Source of the DNA: Gammaproteobacteria bacterium
GTDB taxonomy: Bacteria; Pseudomonadota; Gammaproteobacteria; Nevskiales; Nevskiaceae
Assembly (NCBI GenBank): GCA_026398875.1
Contig: JAPLSB010000012.1
Coordinates: forward strand, 34,323 to 98,322
Length of the DNA: 64,000 nt
Reading direction: 5' to 3'
Shown here: in pieces, positions 1 to 8,866 of the stretch
Numbering within the stretch: position 1 is the stretch's first letter
How the letters are laid out: every line of letters begins with the position of its first letter
Made by a program: the position numbers and the translations under genes
The notes under the pieces: model-generated
Databases searched by the model: none
Told to the model about the DNA's origin: nothing
The model's input: only the letters and a program-made list of their open reading frames with translations

Positions 1-1
1 T

Positions 2-721
2 ATGCCGCAGGCAATCGACACGATCCTGTCATGGATCGCGCGGGGGCAAGCGCATTACGTGTGTGTGCGCGACGTGCATGGTGTGATGCGCGCACAAGAA
101 GATAACCAACTCCTTGAAATCCACCATCGCGCCGGCCTGGTGACACCGGATGGCATGCCGCTGGTCTGGCTGTCCAAGCGGCGCGGTTACCGGCACGTCA
201 GTCGCGTCTGCGGTGCGGACCTGGTGGCCGAACTTTGCGCCGGCAGCGTCGCCCACGGCATCAGCCATTATTTTTATGGAGGCAAGCCAGGGGTCGCCGA
301 ACGGATGGCGGAAGCGCTGGTCGCCCGGTTTCCGGGGCTGAAGGTGGCGGGCACGAGCACGCCGCCATTCGGAGATATGAGTGCCGAGGAAGATGCCGCC
401 GCCACGCAGGCGATCGTCACGTCTGGCGCGGGCGTGGTGTGGGTCGGGCTGTCTACCCCGAAGCAGGAATACTGGATGCGTGACCATGTCGACCGCATTC
501 CAGGTGCAACGCTCATCGGTGTGGGCGCCGCATTCGATTTCTACGCTGGCGATGTGAAGCGAGCACCTGTCTGGATGCATCACAGCGGCCTCGAATGGCT
601 TCATCGCTTGCTAAGCGAGCCGCGCCGGCTGTGGCGCCGCTACCTGGTGATGGCCCCTAAATTTGTCCTGATGGTCGCTTGGCGTGGATTGCGGCAGCGG
701 GCATCTTGGGGAAGCTCTTGA
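2..721 (+). CDS. WecG/TagA/CpsF-family glycosyltransferase (5' end probably cut)
   Basis: This enzyme should add the second sugar to a polyprenyl-diphosphate-linked sugar on the cytoplasmic face of the inner membrane during EPS or capsule repeat-unit synthesis. The family core is visible: DVHGVMRA at residues 24-31, and TPDG at 48-51, which holds the aspartate regarded as catalytic in TagA-type enzymes. The conserved GLSTPKQEYWM stretch and a basic C-terminal membrane-association region also match. Family members usually have 10-20 more residues before the sequence seen here, so the ATG at position 2 is probably internal and the true start lies outside the window. It opens a tight plus-strand EPS gene run, and its stop overlaps the next gene's start. 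The family call is secure; donor and acceptor sugars cannot be read from sequence. Confidence 0.9.
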   Translation: MPQAIDTILSWIARGQAHYVCVRDVHGVMRAQEDNQLLEIHHRAGLVTPDGMPLVWLSKRRGYRHVSRVCGADLVAELCAGSVAHGISHYFYGGKPGVAERMAEALVARFPGLKVAGTSTPPFGDMSAEEDAAATQAIVTSGAGVVWVGLSTPKQEYWMRDHVDRIPGATLIGVGAAFDFYAGDVKRAPVWMHHSGLEWLHRLLSEPRRLWRRYLVMAPKFVLMVAWRGLRQRASWGSS

Positions 722-1248
722 TCGGACGCGTATGGACGCAGATCAAGCGGCGCGTGTTCGTCAGCGGCGCGGTGTCGCTTGGTGCGCGATTCCACATTGG
801 CATGTTCTCGTATGTCAGCAGTGCAGGCGGGCTGGTCATCGGGAATGACGTATACGTTGGTAAATTTTGTTCGATTCAGGTCAATGGCAGGATCGGTGAC
901 GGTGTTCTGATCGCCAACAACGTCGGGATCGTTGGTCGGCGCGATCACGATATGCGCGCGTTGGGTGTCTCTATCCGTCGCGCACCTTGGATCGGCAACA
1001 CACCGTCGCTCGCAACAGACGCGCGAAACCATGTCGAGATCGGACCGGACGTCTGGATCGGCTATGGCGCGGCGGTTTTAAGCGGCATCACGATCGGTCG
1101 CGGCGCGATCATTGCGGCGGGAGCAGTGGTGACGGAGAACGTGGCGCCCTACGACATTGTGTCGGGCAATCCTGCGCGTGCAGTTGGGCGGCGCTTTACC
1201 GAGGCGCAGATTGCCGCTCATGAAGCAGCGCTTGGAGCGGCTTCGTGA
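718..1248 (+). CDS. Hexapeptide-repeat (LbH) acyltransferase
   Basis: This is a left-handed beta-helix acyltransferase of the serine acetyltransferase/WcaF type, likely to O-acetylate a sugar of the exopolysaccharide repeat. Hexapeptide turns run through most of the protein (for example IGDGVLIANNVGI, IGPDVWIGYGAAVLSGI, IGRGAIIAAGAVVT). The RRDHDM segment supplies a histidine where these enzymes carry the catalytic base, and the end SGNPARAVGRRF is classic for the family. I place the start at TTG 718 because GGGGA lies about five bases upstream and the codon overlaps the preceding stop (TTGA). An in-frame TTG at 679 would give 13 more residues. Translational coupling with both neighbours is likely. 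Confidence 0.85.
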   Translation: MIGRVWTQIKRRVFVSGAVSLGARFHIGMFSYVSSAGGLVIGNDVYVGKFCSIQVNGRIGDGVLIANNVGIVGRRDHDMRALGVSIRRAPWIGNTPSLATDARNHVEIGPDVWIGYGAAVLSGITIGRGAIIAAGAVVTENVAPYDIVSGNPARAVGRRFTEAQIAAHEAALGAAS

Positions 1249-2369
1249 AGCGGGTCAGCTATATCTTTCCTACCTCGCACCACTATCGCCTACCTTTTCA
1301 TGAGCAGTTGCGTGCGCTGCTTCGCGCGCGCGACGTCGATTACACGGTGATTTACTGCGAGCCCGGCGAGGAGAATGTCAAGAAGGGGGATGCAGTTGAT
1401 ATCCCTTGGGGGATCAAGGTGCCGCGAAGCACGCTGCCGGGAGGATTGATATACCAGCAGGCGCTGCAATTGGCGCTTGAACGCGACCTCGTGATCGTGC
1501 AGCAGGAAAACAGCCTGGCTCTCAACTATCTGCTCAACCTCGCCTCCATGGTTGGGGCGAAGAAAGTCGCTTATTTTGGCCATGGTCGAAATTTCCAGTC
1601 GCGTAATCCGGATGGCCGTGCCGAGCGCTGGAAGCGCTTCTGGGCGACCAAGGTTGATTGGTGGTTCGGGTATACCGACGAGACGCGCCGCCACATCGAG
1701 TCGCTCGGCTTTCCGACCGAACGGATCACCGTATTCAATAACGCGGTGGACACCAGCGAGGTGCGCAAGCTGATCGCGGCGGTGACACCCGGCCGGTTGG
1801 CCGAGCGCCGCGCGGAACTGGGCATTGATAGCCAGCACGTTGGCGTGTTCGTCGGCGGGCTCTATCCAGACAAGCGCCTGGCCTTTCTGGTCGATGCCGC
1901 CGATCGCATTCGCACTCGCGTGCCAGACTTCACGTTGATAGTGGCGGGCGGCGGCATGCAACTGGCGCTGATGGAAGAATTTGCCGCGACACGTCCTTGG
2001 ATCAAGGTGACGGGGCCACGCTTCGGCGCCGACAAGGTGGAGCTGATGCTGCTCGGCCAGCTGTTCCTGATGCCTGGCCTCGTCGGGTTGGCGGTGGTGG
2101 ACGCGGGCGCCACGCGGCTCCCCACGATCACCACAGCGTTTCCATATCACAGCCCGGAGATTGCCTATGTCGAACACGGCGTGAACGGAATGATCGTTCC
2201 CGACTGGGAGGACCCGCAGGCTTATGCCGATGTGGTCGCCGACCTGTTCCAGGACTCCACCCGCCTCGTCGCGATGCAGGCCGAAGCTTCGCAGATGGCC
2301 GATCGACTGACGATCGAGTCGATGGCTGAGCGGTTCGCCGCTGGCGTATTGCGTGCGCTATCTGTTTAG
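1245..2369 (+). CDS. Glycosyltransferase, GT4-like (GT-B fold)
   Basis: This 374-residue protein is a cytoplasmic glycosyltransferase with a GT-B architecture. The C-terminal Rossmann half begins around VFVGGLYPDKRLAFLVDAA, and LIVAGGG follows, both typical of GT4. The usual E-x7-E motif is degenerate here (GLVGLAVVDAGATRLP), which weakens the assignment of donor and mechanism. The GTG start at 1245 has GGAG seven bases upstream and overlaps the previous stop (GTGA). Its place in the EPS gene run implies it adds one sugar of the repeat unit. The next gene starts 213 bases further on, so a secondary promoter is possible there. Confidence 0.85.
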   Translation: MKRVSYIFPTSHHYRLPFHEQLRALLRARDVDYTVIYCEPGEENVKKGDAVDIPWGIKVPRSTLPGGLIYQQALQLALERDLVIVQQENSLALNYLLNLASMVGAKKVAYFGHGRNFQSRNPDGRAERWKRFWATKVDWWFGYTDETRRHIESLGFPTERITVFNNAVDTSEVRKLIAAVTPGRLAERRAELGIDSQHVGVFVGGLYPDKRLAFLVDAADRIRTRVPDFTLIVAGGGMQLALMEEFAATRPWIKVTGPRFGADKVELMLLGQLFLMPGLVGLAVVDAGATRLPTITTAFPYHSPEIAYVEHGVNGMIVPDWEDPQAYADVVADLFQDSTRLVAMQAEASQMADRLTIESMAERFAAGVLRALSV

Positions 2370-2582
2370 CTACGGAGATGCCCAGCGTGCAACATGTATG
2401 TCAGCAGCAGTCTTCGAGCTGCGCATCGCAGCTTTGTTGCATCGTTTTCGGCTTTCTGAGCGCAGTGGTTGCCGAAATGCAATGAGCGATTCGTCCAGCG
2501 TCTTAGCTTGGAATAGCGTTGCACCGCAGCACACGATACGGATCTCCGCTGACATGCTTCCACAATCAACTTTCGGTCTCGC

Positions 2583-3875
2583 ATGAAATCGTGGAAAGCG
2601 GCCGGGACCACGGAGCGACTGTTCATTGCGCTGTATCTCGCCGGCGCTGCGGGGTTGTTCGCTAACCTGCTGACAAGTAAAGCGGCAGGCTCCGATAGTG
2701 GCGAGGGTGGAAGCTCGACGATGTTCGTCGTGACTTGGCTCGTGATGTATGTGATCGCGCTTCCGCTCGCGACGTTCAGGTTCAAAAGGAACGTCTACGC
2801 CCGCGAGTTGATCGCGCTCTGCTTCTGCCTTCTGGTTTTGGCCGGTTATTTCTGGTCGGCGATGCCCGGACAGACGATCCGTGTTGGTCTGTCGCTGACG
2901 ATGAATATCCTGTTTGCATGGTATTGCTCGCGCCGACTGTCTGTCCTCGAGTTTTGCAGCGTGCTCATGTGGACACTGAATGGCATGGTGGTCATCGGTA
3001 CGTTATTGGGGCTCGCTGGCCTTCCGACGGCGATCTACATCGACCCGCTGGCACGGGCCAACCTGCTTGGGACGCCACTAATCCAAGGACTGTTCAGCCA
3101 TAAGATCTATGCCGGTTACTACGCGACGATCGCGCTGGTGCTCAACGTCACGCTGTTGCGCGGGTGGCGGCGCTATGCATTATCGGGTTTGATGCTGATC
3201 GGTGTCGCTCTGTCCGGATCGTCGGTAGGGCTTGCTGCAGCATTCATCGGGCTTACAGCGATTTTCGTCATCCCTCGGTTGCGCGACCCAAAATCGCGAG
3301 TGCTGGGTGTATCGGTGGGTGTGTTCGCGGTCGCGGGCGTGACCGTCTTTTTCCAGATCCTGTCCGAAGGCGTGATCACCGCGTTGGGACGTGATGCGAC
3401 GCTCACAGGACGGACCGATATCTGGAATTACGCGATCCAGTTCTGGTCAGAGAAGCCGCTGCTCGGATGGGCCTATGGCGGGATTTTCGGCGATAGCCCG
3501 TCAGCGCCCGGTCAAATCGTACGTCCCAACGCTTGGTATGTCGCGCCACATTTCCACGATGTGTACCTACAGGTAGCGGCAGAGCTCGGCACGATTGGCC
3601 TGTTGGCTTACCTTTACTTTGTCCTGACGGCCTTGTTGCGAACATTGGGCAACGCCTGGGCGACCGGACGCCGTGCTGACTTGGCCAGCGGAGCGATACT
3701 TGTAACGAACTATGCCGTTGGCATCGTCATGAATATCGGATTGCGGTACAACGAGCTTTCGACCCTGCTCCTGTTCTTTTTCTTCTTTGCTGCACCGCTG
3801 GCGCGCCGTAGTGAAGTGCAGAGCGGCCGCACACGCATGCACGCGGCAGCGCCGCAGACGACGGTACCTACATGA
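2583..3875 (+). CDS. O-antigen polymerase/ligase-like membrane protein (Wzy/WaaL superfamily)
   Basis: This polytopic inner-membrane protein of 430 residues belongs to the O-antigen ligase superfamily and probably polymerises lipid-linked repeat units at the periplasmic face. About ten to twelve hydrophobic segments are visible. A large periplasmic loop lies in the second half, with TGRTDIWNYAIQFWSEKPLLGWAYGG and then PHFHDVYLQVAAELG, the signature histidine region of this superfamily. Wzy polymerases and WaaL ligases are hard to separate by sequence; the flippase and several glycosyltransferases nearby favour a Wzy role. No clear Shine-Dalgarno precedes ATG 2583. The 3' end overlaps the pyruvyltransferase gene by four bases. 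Confidence 0.82.
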   Translation: MKSWKAAGTTERLFIALYLAGAAGLFANLLTSKAAGSDSGEGGSSTMFVVTWLVMYVIALPLATFRFKRNVYARELIALCFCLLVLAGYFWSAMPGQTIRVGLSLTMNILFAWYCSRRLSVLEFCSVLMWTLNGMVVIGTLLGLAGLPTAIYIDPLARANLLGTPLIQGLFSHKIYAGYYATIALVLNVTLLRGWRRYALSGLMLIGVALSGSSVGLAAAFIGLTAIFVIPRLRDPKSRVLGVSVGVFAVAGVTVFFQILSEGVITALGRDATLTGRTDIWNYAIQFWSEKPLLGWAYGGIFGDSPSAPGQIVRPNAWYVAPHFHDVYLQVAAELGTIGLLAYLYFVLTALLRTLGNAWATGRRADLASGAILVTNYAVGIVMNIGLRYNELSTLLLFFFFFAAPLARRSEVQSGRTRMHAAAPQTTVPT

Positions 3876-4930
3876 TGCGACGACCACGTTTCTTCTATCT
3901 GCTACGCACTCAATACGAGAATCTAGGCGACCGGATCATCAATCGCGAATGCCTCGCTTTGTTGCGCGGCTACGGTACGGTTCGGGTCAATGTCGTTGGC
4001 GTACCGCAGGATTTCGTCGCGGGGTTGTCACTCAGTCCTGGTGAAGCCTGCGCTGCCGGCGGCACCTTCTACCGCGAACTGTTCGCGGCACGCCGCGCCG
4101 GCGAGGTTGTGTACCTCGTGCTGGTTCCGGGTGCGGTGATGGGCGCAGCACAGTTCGTACGGCAGACAGTGTTGGTCGTTGGTTATGCGGCATTGAAGGC
4201 GCTGGGCGTACGAATCATCCGCATTGGAGCGTCGTTAGGCCCGTTTACGCCGCTCCGTCTGCAAATGGAGCGTTGGAAAGCGCGAATGATGGCGTTCATC
4301 GGCTTGCGCGATCGCAGGTCGCTGGACTATGCGCGGGAGCATGGGTTCCCGAATGCTGCACCGTTTCGCGATTTCGCTTTCATGCTCCCGACACAACTTC
4401 GCCGCACCGGCGCAGAAGGCGGCCCGCTCGTACTAAGTTTCCGGGCCGAGGACAGCGACGAACTGGACGCAATCGCGGTAAGCATCTCGCGATTTCTGGC
4501 CAGAATCGATCCCGAAGCGACCCGTCCGCTGACAATTGCCAGTCAGGTCGAGCGCGACCGCCTCACCGGTCGCGCGCTTGCCGCGCGCGTCGCCGGTGGG
4601 CGGCCGGTTGGCTATCTCGACGCGGCTGATGGCGAACCGGCTCTGTTTGACGGCTATGCGGGGTCGGCTGGCGTGCTGAGCAATCGGCTCCATGTCCTGA
4701 TGTTCGCGTTGAGTGTCGGCGCGCCTGTCCGCGGTTTGGTCCATCCCACACGCAACCGCAAGATCATTGGGTTGTTCGAGGACGCTGGGCTTGGCGACAG
4801 ACTGGTCAAAATCACGGATCCAGACGCTGTCGATGCCGTCCCCTGGCCTGATCGTCCGGCCGATCCCGCAATCTTTTCCACCGAGCGCCGAGCCTTGGTC
4901 GAGGCGTTCGAGACGATGGTGGCGCGATGA
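3872..4930 (+). CDS. Polysaccharide pyruvyl transferase family protein
   Basis: The protein resembles the polysaccharide pyruvyl transferase family, whose members attach ketal pyruvate from phosphoenolpyruvate to a sugar of an exopolysaccharide, giving it negative charge. Evidence is the N-terminal ENLGDRIINRECLALL segment, equivalent to the family's NxGDE opening, the central RIIRIGASLGPF strand, and the C-terminal SNRLHVLMFALSVGAPVRGL, matching the family's RLH-x-l-I-A-x-x-x-G-x-P motif. The gene has two adjacent ATGs, at 3872 and 3875; the first overlaps the preceding stop. It overlaps the propeller gene by four bases. Some family members act in other glycan modifications, so pyruvylation is likely but not proven. 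Confidence 0.78.
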   Translation: MMRRPRFFYLLRTQYENLGDRIINRECLALLRGYGTVRVNVVGVPQDFVAGLSLSPGEACAAGGTFYRELFAARRAGEVVYLVLVPGAVMGAAQFVRQTVLVVGYAALKALGVRIIRIGASLGPFTPLRLQMERWKARMMAFIGLRDRRSLDYAREHGFPNAAPFRDFAFMLPTQLRRTGAEGGPLVLSFRAEDSDELDAIAVSISRFLARIDPEATRPLTIASQVERDRLTGRALAARVAGGRPVGYLDAADGEPALFDGYAGSAGVLSNRLHVLMFALSVGAPVRGLVHPTRNRKIIGLFEDAGLGDRLVKITDPDAVDAVPWPDRPADPAIFSTERRALVEAFETMVAR

Positions 4931-6258
4931 CGGACATGATCGCCCCAATCTCAGCCGCTTTTTCGCGCTATACGCGTTTCGATCCCGCTGTACCCGTTTA
5001 TCAGATCACGGACGGGACGCGGCCGGTGATCCACCGGTTCTTCGATAGCAGCCCGGTCAGCCCCAGCGAGCGATACATCGCGCTCACCGAGTTTCCGTTT
5101 CAGGACCGTCTGCCAGTCCCGGGAGATCGCGCCGCTGTGATCGTCATCGACCTGGAATCAGGTGCCGAGATTTACCGCAGCGAAACCGCCGCTTGGGACA
5201 CGCAGGTCGGTGCACAGGTGCAATGGGGGGCGGGCGACGATCAACTGTTCTTCAATCGAATGGACGAGCGCGAATGGCGGGCGTTCGGTGTGCGGGTCGA
5301 TCCTCGCACCGGACAGGAAATGCCGTTGGGCGGCACGATCTACCATGTGTCCGCCGATGGGCGGCTCGCGCTCAGCCCCGATTTGGTGAAAATCACGATC
5401 GCGCAGGCCGGTTACGGCGTCCATGTTCCGGCAGCCCGTATCCGGTCGAACAACGGTACGCCGGACGACGATGGCATTTTCGTCACCGATCTCGCCACGG
5501 GCACCTCGCGATTGCTGGTCTCGCTTGACACCATCGCTGCGGCGATTGGCCGCGAGCACTTTGCCGGCGGTGGCGCGTCCTACTCCTTTCACACCAAGTG
5601 GAACGCCGATGCGAGCCGCATCATGTTCATCCTGCGTTGGTTCCCTGCGGGCAGCCGCAAGAGTCGCAACTGGTTGGTGACACTGGCTTCAGACGGTTCT
5701 GACATCCAGGTGGCGGTGTCGCCCGATCGCTGGGGTGATGGTCATCATCCCAACTGGTATCCCGTGGGGACACGCATCGTCATGAACCTGCCTGCCGCGC
5801 AAGGGTTGAGTGCGAAATTTCTCAATATCGTGGGCAAGATTGGCCGGCGGTTGGGCGTGGCCGGCTTGGGCGGCGGTGTACCACTGCGTTTCAAGCGGGT
5901 CGATGCCGACGGAAGCAACCTTACGTCTTTGTCGCCGCACCTGGGTTCCGGCCATCCGACGATCCATCCGTCGGAGCGGTTCTTACTGAGCGATTCGTAT
6001 CTCAACGAACCTCCGGCGTTCAAGGACGCATCGATTCCATTGCGGTTGATCGACTTGGTTTCGGGGGCTTATTCCATCGTCTTGCGGATCGACTGTAAGC
6101 CGGCATTTGCTGGACCAAAGAAGGAATATCGAATCGATCCGCACCCGGCTTGGCACGCATCTGGGCGACTGCTTGCGTTCAACGGCGCGGTGAATGGCAT
6201 CCGCACCGTGTTTCTGGCCGATTTCAAGGACCACCCGCTGCTCGTGAGCAACCGTTAA
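4927..6258 (+). CDS. Uncharacterised beta-propeller (PD40/TolB-like) protein of the EPS locus
   Basis: I do not recognise a named function. The 443 residues contain several WD40-like beta-propeller (PD40) blade signatures: SPSERYIALTEF near residue 40, VSADGRLALSPD near 140, HPNWYPVGTRIVMN near 277, HPSERFLLSDSY near 348 and HPAWHASGRLLAFNG near 415. Similar propellers occur in TolB and in oligogalacturonate-lyase-like enzymes. There is no signal peptide or membrane segment, so the protein looks cytoplasmic. It starts four bases inside the pyruvyltransferase gene and ends three bases before the flippase gene. It is therefore firmly within the EPS operon and probably made with its neighbours. 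A glycan-binding, scaffolding or glycan-modifying role are all open. Confidence 0.7.
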   Translation: MTDMIAPISAAFSRYTRFDPAVPVYQITDGTRPVIHRFFDSSPVSPSERYIALTEFPFQDRLPVPGDRAAVIVIDLESGAEIYRSETAAWDTQVGAQVQWGAGDDQLFFNRMDEREWRAFGVRVDPRTGQEMPLGGTIYHVSADGRLALSPDLVKITIAQAGYGVHVPAARIRSNNGTPDDDGIFVTDLATGTSRLLVSLDTIAAAIGREHFAGGGASYSFHTKWNADASRIMFILRWFPAGSRKSRNWLVTLASDGSDIQVAVSPDRWGDGHHPNWYPVGTRIVMNLPAAQGLSAKFLNIVGKIGRRLGVAGLGGGVPLRFKRVDADGSNLTSLSPHLGSGHPTIHPSERFLLSDSYLNEPPAFKDASIPLRLIDLVSGAYSIVLRIDCKPAFAGPKKEYRIDPHPAWHASGRLLAFNGAVNGIRTVFLADFKDHPLLVSNR

Positions 6259-6261
6259 GTC

Positions 6262-7677
6262 ATGTCGTTGGTCCGCAACGTTGCATGGATGCTTGCTGGG
6301 CGTTGGGTTTACAACCTGGTCACGCTCGTTTCGTTCACCATCATCGGATCGATCATTTCGCCAGCGGATTTCGGCATCTACACGCTGGCTTCGACGTTTC
6401 TGATTCTTGCCGACACCTTCTATGCCGACGCGGTTGAGAACTTGATCGTCAGGCAGGAAGGTGACGAGGCCACCATCGCTCCAACCTTCTTCTGGGTGTC
6501 GCTTGGTTATTCCATTGCGCTGGCGGTAGCGATTGTTGCCCTCGCGTGGCCGTTCGGCTGGTTCTACCAGGACTCGCAGGTGACGCACGCTACGCATGCG
6601 ATTGCCGCAATCATCATCGTGCAGGGTTCCGCCGCCGTCCCGCGTGCACTACTGATGCGGCGCAAGCGCTCGCGGCAATATGCAACGAACTCGGCAATCG
6701 GCAATGTGGTTGGCGCGTGCGTCGGCATCTTTGCTGCGCTGAACGGTGCGGGGTTCTGGAGCTTGATCTTCCAGCAGGGCTGCCTGCACCTGACGATGCT
6801 TGTCTTGTGCTCGATCGCAGCACGTTTTCGGCCGCGCGCGACATACGACCGCGCCGCTGGCCATGAGTTTGCTGGCCATGTCGCAACGATGTTGTGGTCG
6901 ACCGTCCTTAACGTCGCAAGCAATCGGCTTGACGTGTTGGTAGTCGGGGCGTTGTACGGCAGCACCGCGACCGGGCTTTTTGGTCTCGCACGCCGACTGG
7001 TACAGATCATTCAGGATCTGGTTGCCAGCTCGTTCGACAAGATTCTCTTGTCGATGGTTGCGCGTCAGAACATGAAGGGACAGGCGGATCGGCTGTATCG
7101 CAGTTCGGTCCTGCTTCAGGGGATTACCGCTATTCCCAGTTTTGCCGGCTTCGCGGTGATCGCTCCGGTTCTTCTGCCACTTGTGTTCGGGCACGAATGG
7201 GGGGGCGCCGCACCATTGGTGATCCTGATGGCCGGTGGTGGGGTGTTTCGTGCAATGGTGACGATCGAACGTGCGCAGCAGATGGCGGCTGGCCAGATGA
7301 AGCAGATCGCTCGCGTGCGCCTGCTAGAGCTGCTGATCAGTGCAGTGCTGGTCGGTGCGTTTGCCTGGGCGGGACCTGCTGTGCTGGCCGCGACTTACAC
7401 CGTGCGGCAGTTTGTGGGGTACGTCTTAGTGGTCCGTTCGCGCGTGGGATGGACGGAGGCTCGGGTGCTACTAGCGCGTACCGCCGGGTGGCTTGCAATG
7501 CCCGTTGCGGCTGCCGGCCTGATGGTGGTTTCGGTTTCGCTGGCGCTCAGCGAGCTGAAGCCACTCGTCCGTGTCGAGGTGTGCCTCATTGTCAGTGTGG
7601 TGGTCGGTATCGTGGCCTTTGCAAGCTCGTTGTATGGGACTAAGCGACTTTGGCTTCATCACCTTATCCCGCGCTGA
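6262..7677 (+). CDS. Wzx-type oligosaccharide flippase (polysaccharide biosynthesis protein)
   Basis: This 471-residue integral membrane protein should flip undecaprenyl-linked repeat units from the cytoplasmic to the periplasmic leaflet. It has about twelve to fourteen hydrophobic helices and MOP-superfamily features, including the N-terminal GRWVYNLVTLVSFTIIGSIISPADFGIYTLAS and the DVLVVGALYGSTATGLFGLARRLVQI segment typical of Wzx/RfbX proteins. It lies downstream of the glycosyltransferases and polymerase, as expected in a Wzx/Wzy-dependent locus. The start ATG 6262 is three bases after the propeller gene's stop. The 3' end overlaps the lyase gene by 28 bases if that gene starts at TTG 7650. 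Confidence 0.87.
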   Translation: MSLVRNVAWMLAGRWVYNLVTLVSFTIIGSIISPADFGIYTLASTFLILADTFYADAVENLIVRQEGDEATIAPTFFWVSLGYSIALAVAIVALAWPFGWFYQDSQVTHATHAIAAIIIVQGSAAVPRALLMRRKRSRQYATNSAIGNVVGACVGIFAALNGAGFWSLIFQQGCLHLTMLVLCSIAARFRPRATYDRAAGHEFAGHVATMLWSTVLNVASNRLDVLVVGALYGSTATGLFGLARRLVQIIQDLVASSFDKILLSMVARQNMKGQADRLYRSSVLLQGITAIPSFAGFAVIAPVLLPLVFGHEWGGAAPLVILMAGGGVFRAMVTIERAQQMAAGQMKQIARVRLLELLISAVLVGAFAWAGPAVLAATYTVRQFVGYVLVVRSRVGWTEARVLLARTAGWLAMPVAAAGLMVVSVSLALSELKPLVRVEVCLIVSVVVGIVAFASSLYGTKRLWLHHLIPR

Positions 7678-8678
7678 TCGCGCTAATCGCGCTGGCATCG
7701 CCGGTCGATGAACAGGCCGTGCCGTTCGCATGCCCTGAGGCAATTGCGATTCCGCGCGAGATGGCGATCGGAACCCGCTATACCGAGGGCGATAAGAGCT
7801 ATTCACAAATAGATCCTGCTGCTGAGGCGCGCGAGCAGGCGGTACGTCAGCCGATCAGCGCGCCGGTATCAAGAATCGCGCGCCTTGCCGATCGCTGGCG
7901 TACTGCAGTCGATGCCGACAAGCCAGAGATCGCTGCCTGTCTACAGGTGCACCTCCTGACTCAGGCCAATGCGCAGGCAATGATGGGCGCGACATCCCAA
8001 TATGATGCTTTTTATCGGGAGTGGATGATCGGCAGCCTCGCAATTTCATACCTGAAGGCTCGTTCCGGACTTGTTTCTCAGCACGGTGCAGATACTGTTC
8101 AGGCTTGGCTGCGCACCAGCGGGCAGCAGATCGCCGAGACCAATATCCGGCGCCTGGCGAGTGGCAAGAATGACAACCACCTCTATTGGGGTGGCGTTGC
8201 AGCGATGGCTTCCGGTTTGGCGACTGACAACGCAAAACTTGTTGCAGTCGGTCGGCGAATTCGAGCTGCCGGGCTGCGTGCGGTCGCGACCAACGGAACT
8301 TTAGCTGCGGAGTTGCAACGGCGCGCCCTGTCGTTCCACTACCATCTGTTCGCCGCCACCGCTCTTTCGGCGATGATCGCGCTAGATCCGTCGTCAATAC
8401 CTTCCTCGCAGCGGGCTGCGATGATTCGGGTCGCTACTTTCGTTGCTCGAGAAGCGGGACAACTAGACTCTGGCGTGCTCGCAATGCGCACTGGTGTAGC
8501 CCAGTCTGCTGAAGATCACCCTCACCAGTTCTATCTGATCCGACCTTGGGTCCGCGACACAGCCACGATAGACGTGCTAATCGCCGGCGTCGATCCCACG
8601 TATCAGTTTCTAGGTGGCAATCTCGACTGGTTGCTTGCACGACTGTCGGATCCGCCTCGTTCACGTCGGCCGAAATAG
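7650..8678 (+). CDS. Alginate lyase-family (PL5-like) secreted polysaccharide lyase
   Basis: This 342-residue protein resembles the AlgL alginate-lyase superfamily, periplasmic enzymes that cleave uronate-containing polymer during export or clear misdirected polymer. The segment NDNHLYWGGVAAMASGL (from residue 174) matches the family's N-N-H-x-x-W core. RRALSFHYHLFAATALSAMI (from 224) matches the second conserved arginine/tyrosine-histidine region. The start is a TTG overlapping the flippase gene; it gives a short hydrophobic N-terminus (PALIALIALA) that could be a signal peptide. The link to uronic acid fits the facing ugd gene. The substrate need not be alginate, since no alginate synthesis genes are visible. 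Confidence 0.72.
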   Translation: MASSPYPALIALIALASPVDEQAVPFACPEAIAIPREMAIGTRYTEGDKSYSQIDPAAEAREQAVRQPISAPVSRIARLADRWRTAVDADKPEIAACLQVHLLTQANAQAMMGATSQYDAFYREWMIGSLAISYLKARSGLVSQHGADTVQAWLRTSGQQIAETNIRRLASGKNDNHLYWGGVAAMASGLATDNAKLVAVGRRIRAAGLRAVATNGTLAAELQRRALSFHYHLFAATALSAMIALDPSSIPSSQRAAMIRVATFVAREAGQLDSGVLAMRTGVAQSAEDHPHQFYLIRPWVRDTATIDVLIAGVDPTYQFLGGNLDWLLARLSDPPRSRRPK

Positions 8679-8866
8679 CAGCGGAATGCGTGCCTGAGCA
8701 GATCACTTCTGGAGCAGCATCAAGACGTGCTTCGCAATCGTCTCAGGTGGGAGCCGCCGGCGTCGCTGCACCAAGCACTGGCCCAGGGCCGACGTAACCT
8801 CTGCATGGCGCCTGACTAATAGAGTCATGCAGGGTCAATTTCAGTTCGGATCGCCCTGCAAGTCGT

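Noticed and set aside
8679..8866. Terminator between the convergent lyase and fcl genes
   Set aside because: TGCAGGG and CCCTGCA could pair, but the loop is long and no T run follows, so it is not called.
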